Shown here: one piece after another, positions 5,982 to 14,175 of the stretch
How the letters are laid out: each line of letters starts with the position of its first letter
Position numbering within the stretch: the stretch's first letter is position 1
Virus record (IMG/VR): IMGVR_UViG_3300032086_003047
Location: 1 to 58,949 of that record
Source of the DNA: a virus
Length of the DNA: 58,949 nt
Reading direction: 5' to 3' (one strand)
The notes under the pieces: model-generated
What the model saw: the letters and a program-made list of their open reading frames with translations, nothing else
What the model was told of the DNA's origin: nothing
Databases searched by the model: none
Translations under genes and position numbers: made by a program

Positions 5982-6345
5982 CGATGAGCAGCAATCAGGC
6001 TTTTTCAAAGAGATTGAAAACAGAAGAGTAGATCCTATTTTCGAAACACTAATAAGTGTATCAATGCTTTCAGAGCTGTTGATAGATGAAATGTGTAAGT
6101 TAAAGGGTACTGGATTATACAGAGATGATGTAAGAACACATGGAAAACAATTCCATTATTCCTTAATGAGTGCTACAATTGCATACATTCAGCAGTATGG
6201 TCCAGATGTAGCAAAGTATTTCGAAGAATTGGGAAGAGAAATGGCTGATGTATTTGATGTTATTATTCAGATGTCATCAGAACAACGTAAAGAATTACAC
6301 GATAACTTATTTAAAAAATACAATAATGGAAATTTTAGTGACTGA
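5920..6345 (+). CDS. Conserved-type hypothetical protein before PolB (141 aa)
   Basis: Soluble, mostly helical protein with a basic N-terminus (MSKKKQPKTKVTSWQDEIL) and a long acidic helical body (YFEELGREMADVFDVIIQM). It overlaps the membrane protein upstream by 62 bases and the DNA polymerase downstream by 20 bases. The translational coupling to PolB suggests a replication accessory role, but no motif supports this. Family not recognised. Confidence 0.65.
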   Translation: MSKKKQPKTKVTSWQDEILNNDEQQSGFFKEIENRRVDPIFETLISVSMLSELLIDEMCKLKGTGLYRDDVRTHGKQFHYSLMSATIAYIQQYGPDVAKYFEELGREMADVFDVIIQMSSEQRKELHDNLFKKYNNGNFSD

Positions 6346-8200
6346 CATTGAACAATTTAAAAATTTCCACTCCGCAGTATTTTACAACATTAAAACCAAA
6401 GAAACATTTGATTTCGTAGTGCACGAAAGCAGAAATGAATTCAAAGAGTATGTTGAATTCCTTGAAAGCTGTAAGAAGAATACAGGATTGATAGGATTTA
6501 ACATCATTGATTACGATTATCCTTTGTTTCACTATATACTTACTAATAAAAAACGACTACTAACACTAGACGTCACACATCTTGTTGCAGACCTGTTTAC
6601 TAAAAGTTGTCAGATCATTAATGATGAATTTAGTGCTGTCCCATATTGGAAGTGGAAAATCAAGCTATTGGACCTGTTCAGAATACACCACTTCAACAAT
6701 AAAGCACGACGTACATCACTGAAAGCTTTGCAGGTCGCAATGAGATGGCCAAAGGTACAGGACTTACCATTTCACTATACACATGTAGTTAAGGAATCAG
6801 AAATAGATGATATACAGAGCTATTGTAGAAATGATGTGATGAGTACATATCAGTTCTTTTGTGAAAGTAGTGATAAGATCAAGTTCAGGAAGAGGATGAA
6901 GAAAGAATACAAAGTAGACTTTGCAAACTTTCCTGATGTGAAGATAGGTGAAGAACTTTTGATAATTGAAAATGCTAAAGCATTGGATATGAGCATTAAA
7001 GAATTCAAAGAATTACGTACCCACCGTGGTATTATTCCTTTGAAAGATGTCATACTTCCATATATCAATTTCAAATCAAAGCATTTTAATGATGCGTTGA
7101 AGTATTTCAATAAGTCTGAAATAGATGCTAAGAATACAAAAGGTGCATTGGAGTATTCTGTTCTTTATGGTGGTGTTAAGTATGATTATGGTTTAGGTGG
7201 TATTCACGGTACTTGTGGAAGTGGAGTTTATAAGAGTGATGATAATGGAAATCTTATTCTTGTAGACGTAAGCTCTTATTATCCTAATCTGGCTATTCAA
7301 AATGAATTTTATCCAGCACATCTATCAAGCGTATTTTGTGACGTAGGTAGAGGTATGTATGAAAAACGTATGAAAGCAAGAGAGGAAGGAGATAAAGAGA
7401 TGGTAGATGCTATTAAGTTAGCATTGAATGGTGCATTGTTTGGTAAAAGCAATGATGAGTATAGTCCTATGTACGATACTAAGTTTATGTTGTCCATTAC
7501 AATAAATGGTCAGCTGTTGCTTACAATGCTTGCTGAACGAATATGTGATGCAGGTATAAAAATCATACAGATAAATACAGACGGTATCCTTGTAAAATGT
7601 GGAAAACATCAAAGAAAAACATTGGATAATCTCTGTGAAAAGTGGATGAAACTTACTAAATTAAAGCTTGATTACGATCATTTCAACGTAGTTGCACAGA
7701 GGGATGTAAACAACTATTTGGCACAATACACTAACGGTAAGATAAAGTACAAAGGTACTTTCGAGATCTATAAGCAATGGCATAAAGACCATTCTATGAG
7801 AATCGTATCTAAAGCCGTGAGTAATTATTTTGTAAATAGTACGCCTGTACGTGAAACTATAGAATCTTGTAATGATATCTATGACTTTTGTATTTCACAA
7901 AAGGTAGGTAGTCAGTTTATAACAGAACATCATCACATTGTAGATGGTAGAAAGCGTATAGATGAGCTACAGAAGATAAATAGATTCTTTGTTACAAAGA
8001 GTGGCGGAGCATTAATCAAACGAAAGAAAGAAACAGGTCAGATCAACAGACTTGTAGCAGGTAATCAAATAAAGCTGTTCAATGACTTCTATGAAGACAG
8101 TATGGACGGTTATAATGTACAGTATGATTTCTATGTAGCGGAAGCTAATAAGATAATCAATGCTGTATCGAGTGGACAGATGGATCTGTTCGATGTGTAA
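6326..8200 (+). CDS. Family B DNA polymerase with 3'-5' exonuclease
   Basis: The phage replicative polymerase, 624 aa if started at ATG 6326. I prefer this start over an in-frame ATG at 6248 because it begins directly with the exonuclease motif. Exo I is D7-I-E9, Exo II GFNIIDYD (57-64), Exo III Y166-CRND170. Polymerase motif A is D314VSSYYP, motif B K364LALNGALFG, motif C NTDG with D419. Motif C has N-T-D in place of the usual D-T-D. It is short for a PolB. crAss-like phages carry either PolA or PolB; this one has PolB. It overlaps the gene before by 20 bases and is followed 17 bases later by a helicase. Confidence 0.93.
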   Translation: MEILVTDIEQFKNFHSAVFYNIKTKETFDFVVHESRNEFKEYVEFLESCKKNTGLIGFNIIDYDYPLFHYILTNKKRLLTLDVTHLVADLFTKSCQIINDEFSAVPYWKWKIKLLDLFRIHHFNNKARRTSLKALQVAMRWPKVQDLPFHYTHVVKESEIDDIQSYCRNDVMSTYQFFCESSDKIKFRKRMKKEYKVDFANFPDVKIGEELLIIENAKALDMSIKEFKELRTHRGIIPLKDVILPYINFKSKHFNDALKYFNKSEIDAKNTKGALEYSVLYGGVKYDYGLGGIHGTCGSGVYKSDDNGNLILVDVSSYYPNLAIQNEFYPAHLSSVFCDVGRGMYEKRMKAREEGDKEMVDAIKLALNGALFGKSNDEYSPMYDTKFMLSITINGQLLLTMLAERICDAGIKIIQINTDGILVKCGKHQRKTLDNLCEKWMKLTKLKLDYDHFNVVAQRDVNNYLAQYTNGKIKYKGTFEIYKQWHKDHSMRIVSKAVSNYFVNSTPVRETIESCNDIYDFCISQKVGSQFITEHHHIVDGRKRIDELQKINRFFVTKSGGALIKRKKETGQINRLVAGNQIKLFNDFYEDSMDGYNVQYDFYVAEANKIINAVSSGQMDLFDV

Positions 8201-8217
8201 TAATAAAATTAGAGATC

Positions 8218-9498
8218 ATGAATATCAATAAAAGAAAATCTGAATGTCAGAGCGAAGCATTGAATGCTTGGCACAAAAGAGGATGTCGTGGTACATTACA
8301 ACTTTGCACAGGAGCAGGTAAAACATATGCCGCACTAAGAGCCATTAAATGGGTTTTTGGTTTTAAACCTGATGCAAAAGTATTGATCATTTGTCCTACA
8401 GAAATAATACGAGATGATACATTTCCAAAGGAGTTTAAGAAATGGAAGATGACAGCTCTATTAAAGAAAGTAGAAATTGCATGTATACAAACGGTATACA
8501 AATACAAAGACGAACACTATGACCTCATCGTAGCAGATGAGTTTCATAATTATATTCCCGAAAAGGATGACTACAAGAGTAGACTATATGAATATCATAA
8601 ATTCTTTGAAAGAAATTCATTTGATAAGATCTTAGGTCTGTCAGCATGGATTCCAGATAAGAAGAAGATGGTAGTTCGTAAGATTGCTCCTGTTTGTTTT
8701 ACACTTACAACTGATGAAGGTGTACGTAAGGGAATAATCTCTCCATATATAGAATTCAACATTCCAGTAACATTGAATGAAGAAGAGAAATCTGCATATG
8801 CGAGGGTACAAATGGCTTATTTTAACCTTGAAAGACAGCTTGGTGGATTTAAAGCGTTTGATAATGCGAGTTACTTGATGAAGACTATAGGTGCTATAGC
8901 AGTTAAAGACAGAACCGAGAAACAAAGTCGTGATTATCAAACAGCGATTCAATTCTACAAGACGATGCATAAGCGTAAAACGTTGCTTTACAATGTAGCT
9001 TCTAAGGAAGATGCAGTAAAGGAATTGATTGACAAGCTTAAGATCGAGAAGTCTGTTATTTTCTCACAATCTACTTTATTTGCCGATAAGGTATGTTTCG
9101 GTAGAAATGACATTATACCTTATCATTCTAAGGTAAAAGATCGTGTTAAAGTAATGAAACGCTTTAATGATAAGCGAACCAAGATAAATCATCTATCTAC
9201 ATGTATGGCTGTAAACGAGGGTATGGATTTACCCAAGCTTCCAGTTATTATCATAGCTGCACGTACCAGTGGAGCTAAGAATCACATACAGCGTAGAGGT
9301 AGATGTCTTCGGTTTGAAGAAGGTAAGGTAAGCTATGTATTCAATTTGTATTTAAAAGATACTCAGGATGAGAAATGGCTTATGAAGTCACAATCAACTA
9401 CAGATCCTGATAATATAATTTTCGTTAATTCCGTTGATGAAGTTTTGGAGAAGGTGAATAATCTGAATAAGGAGTTAACAAGTCTTGATGTAGAATAA
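8218..9498 (+). CDS. Superfamily 2 DNA helicase
   Basis: This 426-aa protein has the SF2 motif series: T31-GAGKT36 (Walker A, K35), D107-E-F-H110 (DEAH-type motif II), LGLSAW (motif III-like), IFSQST (motif IV), CMAVNEGMDLP (motif V) and Q358RRGR362 (motif VI). It is of the DEAD/restriction-helicase type without extra domains. SF2 helicases in crAss-like phages sit in the replication block, as here, directly after DNA polymerase. It probably unwinds or remodels replication or recombination intermediates. ATG 8218 follows TTAGAGATC. Confidence 0.9.
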   Translation: MNINKRKSECQSEALNAWHKRGCRGTLQLCTGAGKTYAALRAIKWVFGFKPDAKVLIICPTEIIRDDTFPKEFKKWKMTALLKKVEIACIQTVYKYKDEHYDLIVADEFHNYIPEKDDYKSRLYEYHKFFERNSFDKILGLSAWIPDKKKMVVRKIAPVCFTLTTDEGVRKGIISPYIEFNIPVTLNEEEKSAYARVQMAYFNLERQLGGFKAFDNASYLMKTIGAIAVKDRTEKQSRDYQTAIQFYKTMHKRKTLLYNVASKEDAVKELIDKLKIEKSVIFSQSTLFADKVCFGRNDIIPYHSKVKDRVKVMKRFNDKRTKINHLSTCMAVNEGMDLPKLPVIIIAARTSGAKNHIQRRGRCLRFEEGKVSYVFNLYLKDTQDEKWLMKSQSTTDPDNIIFVNSVDEVLEKVNNLNKELTSLDVE

Positions 9499-9510
9499 TA
9501 AATTGTCATT

Positions 9511-9580
9511 GGCAAGGGCGAGGCGAACGGATCCTGGGAACCTAGCAGTAAAAGATAGTGCCTTTAGGTAAGATTGCCCT
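9511..9580 (+). ncRNA. Candidate structured RNA element
   Basis: In the 108-base gap between helicase and next gene lies a stretch visibly more GC-rich than its surroundings. AGGGCGA (9515-9521) can pair with TTGCCCT (9574-9580), a 7-bp stem with one G-U, and ACCTAG (9540-9545) with TTAGGT (9564-9569), 6 bp with one G-U. The interior contains GGCGAACGGATCCTGGGA and AGTAAAAGATAG. Strand is set by the flanking genes. It could be a small RNA, a leader regulating the downstream gene, or a processing site. It does not fold as a tRNA (no T-arm TTC) and I could not match it to a known riboswitch. Confidence 0.45.
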
Positions 9581-9606
9581 ACGTCAGGATTATAAATAGA
9601 ATAGAA

Positions 9607-9906
9607 ATGGAAAATCATTTAATAAAAAACAAAAAAGATGTATCAAAATATTCAAGAGACAGTCTTGGGTTAATGACTGATCTAGTGGAGAGTAAGTATC
9701 CTTCTGACGAGAGAGATACTTACTCGAAGCTAGTTAATTTGATAAACAAGGAATTCGATATGAATTTTACAGAAGATGACCTTGTGAATCAGAACATCTT
9801 AGGTATGGAAATAGAAGATAGAATACTAACTTATAAACACGCAACGGGGTACGATGGAAGTAGTTATCAATACCGAGATATTAATGGAGAGTCAGCTGAA
9901 GGCTGA
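9607..9906 (+). CDS. Hypothetical protein (99 aa)
   Basis: A charged, soluble protein beginning MENHLIKNKKDVSKYSRDSL. I chose ATG 9607 because the longer frame would have to start at a TTG inside the GC-rich RNA-like element. It ends NGESAEG and overlaps the next gene by 23 bases. Family not recognised; it lies between helicase genes, so it may be a replication accessory. Confidence 0.6.
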   Translation: MENHLIKNKKDVSKYSRDSLGLMTDLVESKYPSDERDTYSKLVNLINKEFDMNFTEDDLVNQNILGMEIEDRILTYKHATGYDGSSYQYRDINGESAEG

Positions 9907-10411
9907 AGAATTTATAGCTCTCTATTTAATATGGAAAGAAGAACATGGATTGTGTCATGAAATGTATCCTGATATGGATTTTAAAAGCCTTGAAAAAAAA
10001 GGTTTTATGAAACGATTATCAGATGATATGACAGAATGGGTTGTCAGAGATAAATTTAAAGTTCTTGTTACTACAGATGATAGTCATATGTGGTATCAGT
10101 TCTGTAAAACAATGCCGTTTAAAGTTCCTAACGGATATGGCGGTAACAGAATACTAAGAGCTAAAGATCCTGACGCAGGTACAAATCTTAAGATAAAGAA
10201 GAAGTATCTGCAGATAGTATCTGGTAAACCTGCATTACACAAGACAATCTTGAAATGTATTGATATTCAATTACGTGAGATGAGGCATAGTATGCAATAT
10301 CTTCAAAATACGGATACCTGGTTAAATCAAAGAACATGGGAAAAATACGAACATTTAATAAACGAAGAACATGGACCTAGGCAGGATAGCTATGGAGCAA
10401 AGCTCATCTAA
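9884..10411 (+). CDS. Hypothetical protein between helicase genes (175 aa)
   Basis: Begins MESQLKAEEFIALYLIWKEE. An in-frame ATG at 9854 would add 10 residues but deepen the overlap to 53 bases; both are possible. The N-terminal half (AEEFIALYLI, FKSLEKKGFMKRL) looks like a small winged-helix or HTH fold, often seen in phage replication proteins next to a DnaB-like helicase. That would fit a helicase loader or initiator, but the resemblance is weak. The C-terminal half is helical with tryptophans (QNTDTWLNQRTWEKYEHL). It overlaps the downstream helicase by 20-41 bases. Confidence 0.6.
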   Translation: MESQLKAEEFIALYLIWKEEHGLCHEMYPDMDFKSLEKKGFMKRLSDDMTEWVVRDKFKVLVTTDDSHMWYQFCKTMPFKVPNGYGGNRILRAKDPDAGTNLKIKKKYLQIVSGKPALHKTILKCIDIQLREMRHSMQYLQNTDTWLNQRTWEKYEHLINEEHGPRQDSYGAKLI

Positions 10412-11378
10412 GAAGCTGAAGATCAAATCGATCAAACAAGCTGCTGCGGAAGAGCTTAAGTACATGAAAATGCGTAAGGAAGGTAAGATAACTTCCTTAA
10501 AGACTCGTTGGAATAAGTTCAATCAGGTTTCTATGAACGGTTTAGAATGGGGCAGTATTACCACTATCGCAGGAATGTCTGGTAGTGGTAAGACTGCTAT
10601 TCTAAATGAAATGGAAACATCATTGTTTGAGTTAAATCCTAAAGAGGACTTTGCTGTATTGTCATTTAACTTTGAGATGGTTGCAAGAAGATTGGTTGGT
10701 AGAAAGATATCAGCCAAGCTGAATAAGACTATGAAGCAATTGTATTCTGCAGATATGATGGATGTGCATTCTAATATTACAAATGAAGAATATGCAGAAG
10801 CTCAGAAATATGTAGAGTCAATTGAGAATATGGCAGTGAATTATGTTGATATGCCTGGTACTACTAAAGAGATAGAAGAAGCCATATATGCATTCAATGA
10901 AATGCCTGAAAACAGATACAAGGGTGTATTGGTTACATTAGACCACAGTATTCTTGTTAAGAAAATGGCACAGATGAATCAGCAGGAAACATTATATGAC
11001 CTAATGTTTCGTTTTAATAGGGTTAAGAAAAGAGTGAAGAGTTCCTTTGTAGTTGTTTCTCAGCTAAATAGGACTATAGAGACTGTAGATCGTATACAGA
11101 ATACAGATATGCATTATCCAATGAAGACAGATATCTTCGGTGCAGATGCATTGTATCAGTATTCAGATGTGGTATTGGTTAGTCATCGTCCAGAAATGCT
11201 TGGCATTAGGGAGTATGGACCTGATAAGCTACCAACTAAAGATCTCATTTACTGGCATTATCTAAAGGTACGTGACGGTGATCCTATTATTGCTCAGATG
11301 GTTAATAATTTGAAACATAATCAAGTCCTTGAAGTTGAACCAAAAAAGAAAGTTAAGTGGTCAACTGATGACTTTTAA
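10392..11378 (+). CDS. DnaB-like replicative helicase (RecA-fold ATPase)
   Basis: A RecA-fold ATPase of the DnaB/gp4 helicase type, without the usual N-terminal domain. ITTIAGMSGSGKTAILNE carries Walker A (K67 from this start). FAVLSFNFEMVARRLVGRKI matches the 'SLEMs...l..R' element of DnaB. LVTLDHSIL is Walker B, and SFVVVSQLNR is the H4-like sensor motif. About 328 residues, so roughly the size of the DnaB C-terminal domain alone. It should be the hexameric fork helicase. An in-frame ATG at 10371 would add 7 residues. The overlap with the upstream gene suggests coupled translation. Confidence 0.85.
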   Translation: MEQSSSKKLKIKSIKQAAAEELKYMKMRKEGKITSLKTRWNKFNQVSMNGLEWGSITTIAGMSGSGKTAILNEMETSLFELNPKEDFAVLSFNFEMVARRLVGRKISAKLNKTMKQLYSADMMDVHSNITNEEYAEAQKYVESIENMAVNYVDMPGTTKEIEEAIYAFNEMPENRYKGVLVTLDHSILVKKMAQMNQQETLYDLMFRFNRVKKRVKSSFVVVSQLNRTIETVDRIQNTDMHYPMKTDIFGADALYQYSDVVLVSHRPEMLGIREYGPDKLPTKDLIYWHYLKVRDGDPIIAQMVNNLKHNQVLEVEPKKKVKWSTDDF

Positions 11379-11387
11379 AATTTGCAT

Positions 11388-11729
11388 ATGGCACGTAAAA
11401 TCACTAAATTTAAGGATATAGTTCTTGACATATTGGAAAATCACCCTAGGTCAAGAGACGACGACAACATTCTTTATTTTTATTTAGTTCAAGAGTTAGA
11501 CAAGAACAATCCACTTATGAATTATTTGGACTTGTCCCTGAAGGATTATCTTAAAGCAGTTGTAAAAGGAGAGCTTCCTTCTATTCCTGTGATATCCAGA
11601 GCTAGAAGATTGATTCAGGAGAAGGCTGCAAAAGATCCTGATAAAAAATATCTATGCGGCAATAGAAAAGTTAAAAAAGAATTAGCTGATGAGGTTTCAG
11701 CTGAAATTATAAATGAAAAAACAAAGTAG
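11388..11729 (+). CDS. Phage protein of the 'RARRLIQE' type (113 aa)
   Basis: A small basic protein beginning MARKITKFKDIVLDILENHP. The pattern 'ILENHPRSRDDDNIL...', then 'VISRARRLIQEKAAKDPDKKYL' resembles a small uncharacterised family found in many phages, where it often lies among replication genes. The basic helix with RARRLIQEK may bind nucleic acid. I chose ATG 11388; a TTG six bases upstream is unlikely. It ends 3 bases before the next start. Confidence 0.6.
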   Translation: MARKITKFKDIVLDILENHPRSRDDDNILYFYLVQELDKNNPLMNYLDLSLKDYLKAVVKGELPSIPVISRARRLIQEKAAKDPDKKYLCGNRKVKKELADEVSAEIINEKTK

Positions 11730-11732
11730 AAC

Positions 11733-12524
11733 ATGGAGATTAAACTACCAACAAAAAAGATGACGGCAACGTATGTTGATCCACACATTATGCTTTTTTA
11801 TGGTCCCCCTAAAGTAGGTAAGACAACTGTGTTAAGTCAGTTGGATGATTGTTTGATAATAGACCTTGAAGACGGTACTAAGTATCTTGATTCAATGCGA
11901 GTTCAGGTAATAGGTTTGAAAAAACCTGTAGAATCTGATAAAGCTTTGGCTGAAAGGCAAGAGAAGAATCAATACTATCTGGATGAGATAGGTAAAGCTA
12001 TTCACGAAAAGGGTAAACCATATAAGTATGTGGCTATTGACACGGTTACCAAGTTGGAAGAATGGTGTGAGTGGGAAGGTACAAGTATGTACATGAGCTC
12101 AGTCCAGGGTAAGAATTTTAACAGAGATAATAAGGGTAATATTTTACCTAGAAGTAAATGGAACTCTGTTTTGACTTTACCAAACGGTGCAGGTTATATG
12201 TGGTTAAGATCAGCTATGAAAGATTGGCTTGATAAAATCTACACACTTGCTCCACATATTATTCTTGTAGGTCACTTGCTGGATAAGATGATCGAAAAGA
12301 AAGGTAAAGAAGTTAATGCAAAAGATTTAGATCTTACGGGTAAATTGAAACGTATTGTATGTGCACAAGCAGATGCTATAGGTTATCTTTATCGTACTGA
12401 TGAGAAACTGTATATTAATTTTCAATCTGCAGATGAGGTGAACTGTGGCTCCAGATGTGATCATTTGAGAGGACAGAACATTGAGTTTTCGTGGGAGAAA
12501 ATTTATACATCAACGAGTAAATAG
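11733..12524 (+). CDS. AAA_24 / Sak4-like RecA-fold ATPase
   Basis: This 263-aa protein opens with a basic strand, then MLFYGPPKVGKTTVLSQ (Walker A, K30), then CLIIDLEDGTKYLDS, the element typical of the AAA_24 family of phage nucleotide-binding proteins. YVAIDTVTKLEEW holds Walker B (D103), and IILVGHL resembles the sensor strand. Members of this family include Sak4-like recombinases, which promote single-strand annealing with an SSB partner. The gene directly after this one is SSB-like, which fits. Whether it anneals DNA or has another RecA-like role cannot be decided from sequence. Confidence 0.78.
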   Translation: MEIKLPTKKMTATYVDPHIMLFYGPPKVGKTTVLSQLDDCLIIDLEDGTKYLDSMRVQVIGLKKPVESDKALAERQEKNQYYLDEIGKAIHEKGKPYKYVAIDTVTKLEEWCEWEGTSMYMSSVQGKNFNRDNKGNILPRSKWNSVLTLPNGAGYMWLRSAMKDWLDKIYTLAPHIILVGHLLDKMIEKKGKEVNAKDLDLTGKLKRIVCAQADAIGYLYRTDEKLYINFQSADEVNCGSRCDHLRGQNIEFSWEKIYTSTSK

Positions 12525-12551
12525 TAATTATTAATTTTTAAATTTGAATTT

Positions 12552-13118
12552 ATGTACACAACAGCTGGTACAGCAGAAAGAACGTTCGTAAGTAAATACA
12601 TCGAACCAGGAGTTCACAGAGTTAGAATTGCAGGTATTGAGGGTGTAGACTCAGATACAGGTGCTTCTTATGTTCAGATAACATTTGAAGATGTTAATGA
12701 GAGAACTGCACAGATCCGATTTTATATGAGTGAACGAGCTATGGCACGATCTATACAAAAGATCAAGCATCTTGCAACAAAGATGGTTACAGAAGAAAAG
12801 ATCGATGCAATTGAGGCAGATAATCTTGAAGACTATGGTTCAGCATTGGACACATTGCTTGGAGGTAAATCCTGTAGAGTTAAATTTACAGGTGAGGAAG
12901 TAGACGGCAACAAAGGTAGCTGGTGGAAAGCAGGTATTGGATTACCAACATTTGCAGAAGCTACTAAGGAAGGTGCGGAATACGATCCTGTAAGTGACGA
13001 AGACACTAAGCTAGTCTTAGATAAAACTAACAAGTATGATTGGAAGCCTCTTCCTACTGCTGATGTTGAGATCTCTGATGAGGTTGAAGAAGCAGCAGAA
13101 GATGATGCCCCTTTCTAA
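12552..13118 (+). CDS. Putative single-stranded DNA-binding protein
   Basis: A 188-aa protein with a beta-rich N-terminal half (VHRVRIAGIEGVDSD, YVQITFEDV, AQIRFYMSE, SCRVKFTGEE), as expected for an OB-fold, and a highly acidic C-terminus ending EEAAEDDAPF. That tail resembles the DDDIPF tail by which bacterial SSB recruits replication and repair partners. The gene lies between the Sak4-like ATPase and the primase-like gene. No close family name is certain, but tail, size and place agree with SSB. An intrinsic terminator follows 20 bases after the stop. Confidence 0.7.
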   Translation: MYTTAGTAERTFVSKYIEPGVHRVRIAGIEGVDSDTGASYVQITFEDVNERTAQIRFYMSERAMARSIQKIKHLATKMVTEEKIDAIEADNLEDYGSALDTLLGGKSCRVKFTGEEVDGNKGSWWKAGIGLPTFAEATKEGAEYDPVSDEDTKLVLDKTNKYDWKPLPTADVEISDEVEEAAEDDAPF

Positions 13119-13137
13119 TTTTTACAGTTAATCAGCG

Positions 13138-13170
13138 AAAAGGGGAGAATTAGTGCTTCTCCCCTTTTTT
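13138..13170 (+). terminator. Intrinsic terminator after SSB-like gene
   Basis: AAAAGGGGAGA (13138-13148) pairs perfectly with TCTCCCCTTTT (13158-13168) around a 9-base loop, followed by a T-run. It lies between the SSB-like stop (13118) and the primase start (13183), so it separates the SSB unit from the primase unit, or allows partial read-through. Confidence 0.88.
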
Positions 13171-13182
13171 ATTTTCAATAAT

Positions 13183-14175
13183 ATGTATAGTACCAAAGAT
13201 GTAAAAGATCTTACTACTGTTGAAATATTGAAGCGGATATCGGAATACGATATCTTTAGCTATTATATAGGTAGTAAGTTTAAGATAGGTACTATATCAT
13301 CTCCATTCAGAAAAGATAAAAATCCATCGTTTGACATATTTTACAGTCCTAATACGATTCGTAAAATAATGTACAAAGACCACGGTACAGGCGAATCAGG
13401 TAGTTGTTTTGACCTTGTTATGAGACTGTATGCAGTTTCATTTGGACAATGTTTGAAGATCATAGATAATGATTTCCAGCTTGGTTTGAATCCAGATAAT
13501 TTTGAAAAGGATTTAACCAAGGGCTATGTGGGAGTAACTACGGGAGTAGATGCTTCAAAGCTACATGTTCCTTGTAAAATACGTGTGTGCAGAAGAAAGT
13601 GGAATTCAACAACAGACAGAGATTACTGGAAGCCATATGGTATTTCGGTGAGTATTCTTAATAAGTTTGGTGTTAGTCCTGTCTCTGCAGTAAATGTAAA
13701 TAATCGATGGTTCAGATATAGAAAAGATCATCCTGTATATTGTTACCATTTTGGGAACTATATGTACAAGATCTATCAGCCTTATTCTGAAGAATACAAA
13801 TGGCTTACCAATTGTTCTCAAAGTGTTATCCAGGGATGGGCACAACTGCCAGAGAACGGTGAGTTTGTAATTATAACAAAAAGCTTAAAAGACGTAATGG
13901 TCTATGATAGTTTAGGTGTTCCTGCTATTGCCCCACAGGCAGAAAGCGTAATACCAAACACAGAGATTATAGAACAGCTCTCTGAAAGATTCACGTATGT
14001 AATATCAAATTACGACTACGATCGCATGGGAATGTTATCTTCACAGAAGATGCGTAAGCTATATGGCATTCAGCCTATAATGTTTACGCCAGAGTATGGG
14101 TCTAAAGATGCAAGCGATTTTGTTAAAAACAATGGGATTGTAGAATTGAAAGAAATAATTGATTCAATAATATGA
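13183..14175 (+). CDS. TOPRIM (DnaG-like) primase-type protein
   Basis: About 330 residues from ATG 13183; a GTG at 13153 is rejected because it lies inside the terminator. The N-terminal part (SSPFRKDKNPSFDIFY, GSCFDLVMRLY) matches the region after the DnaG zinc-binding domain, but no CHC2 zinc site is visible. The TOPRIM segment is FVIITKSLKDV (227-238), APQAES with E254, YDYDR (D278, D280) and KDASDFV. The canonical TOPRIM glutamate is replaced by K233, with E254 perhaps taking its place. It overlaps the RusA-like gene by 4 bases. Primase activity is inferred from fold and context. Confidence 0.78.
   Translation: MYSTKDVKDLTTVEILKRISEYDIFSYYIGSKFKIGTISSPFRKDKNPSFDIFYSPNTIRKIMYKDHGTGESGSCFDLVMRLYAVSFGQCLKIIDNDFQLGLNPDNFEKDLTKGYVGVTTGVDASKLHVPCKIRVCRRKWNSTTDRDYWKPYGISVSILNKFGVSPVSAVNVNNRWFRYRKDHPVYCYHFGNYMYKIYQPYSEEYKWLTNCSQSVIQGWAQLPENGEFVIITKSLKDVMVYDSLGVPAIAPQAESVIPNTEIIEQLSERFTYVISNYDYDRMGMLSSQKMRKLYGIQPIMFTPEYGSKDASDFVKNNGIVELKEIIDSII

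Noticed and set aside
6248-6325. Longer N-terminus of the DNA polymerase
   Set aside because: The extra 26 residues are encoded out of frame within the upstream gene, and the exonuclease I motif begins right after ATG 6326.
9541-9570. Possible group I intron remnant (AAAAGATAGTGCC resembles a P7 strand)
   Set aside because: The gap is too short for an intron, neighbouring genes are not interrupted, and no partner strand for P7 or P3 was found.
9515-9581. tRNA-like acceptor stem AGGGCGA/TTGCCCT
   Set aside because: The 7-bp stem and length of about 66 bases resemble a tRNA, but there is no T-arm, no D-arm pattern and no clear anticodon stem on either strand.
13153-13182. GTG start for the primase-like gene
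   Set aside because: It lies within the hairpin of an intrinsic terminator; ATG 13183 follows it directly.
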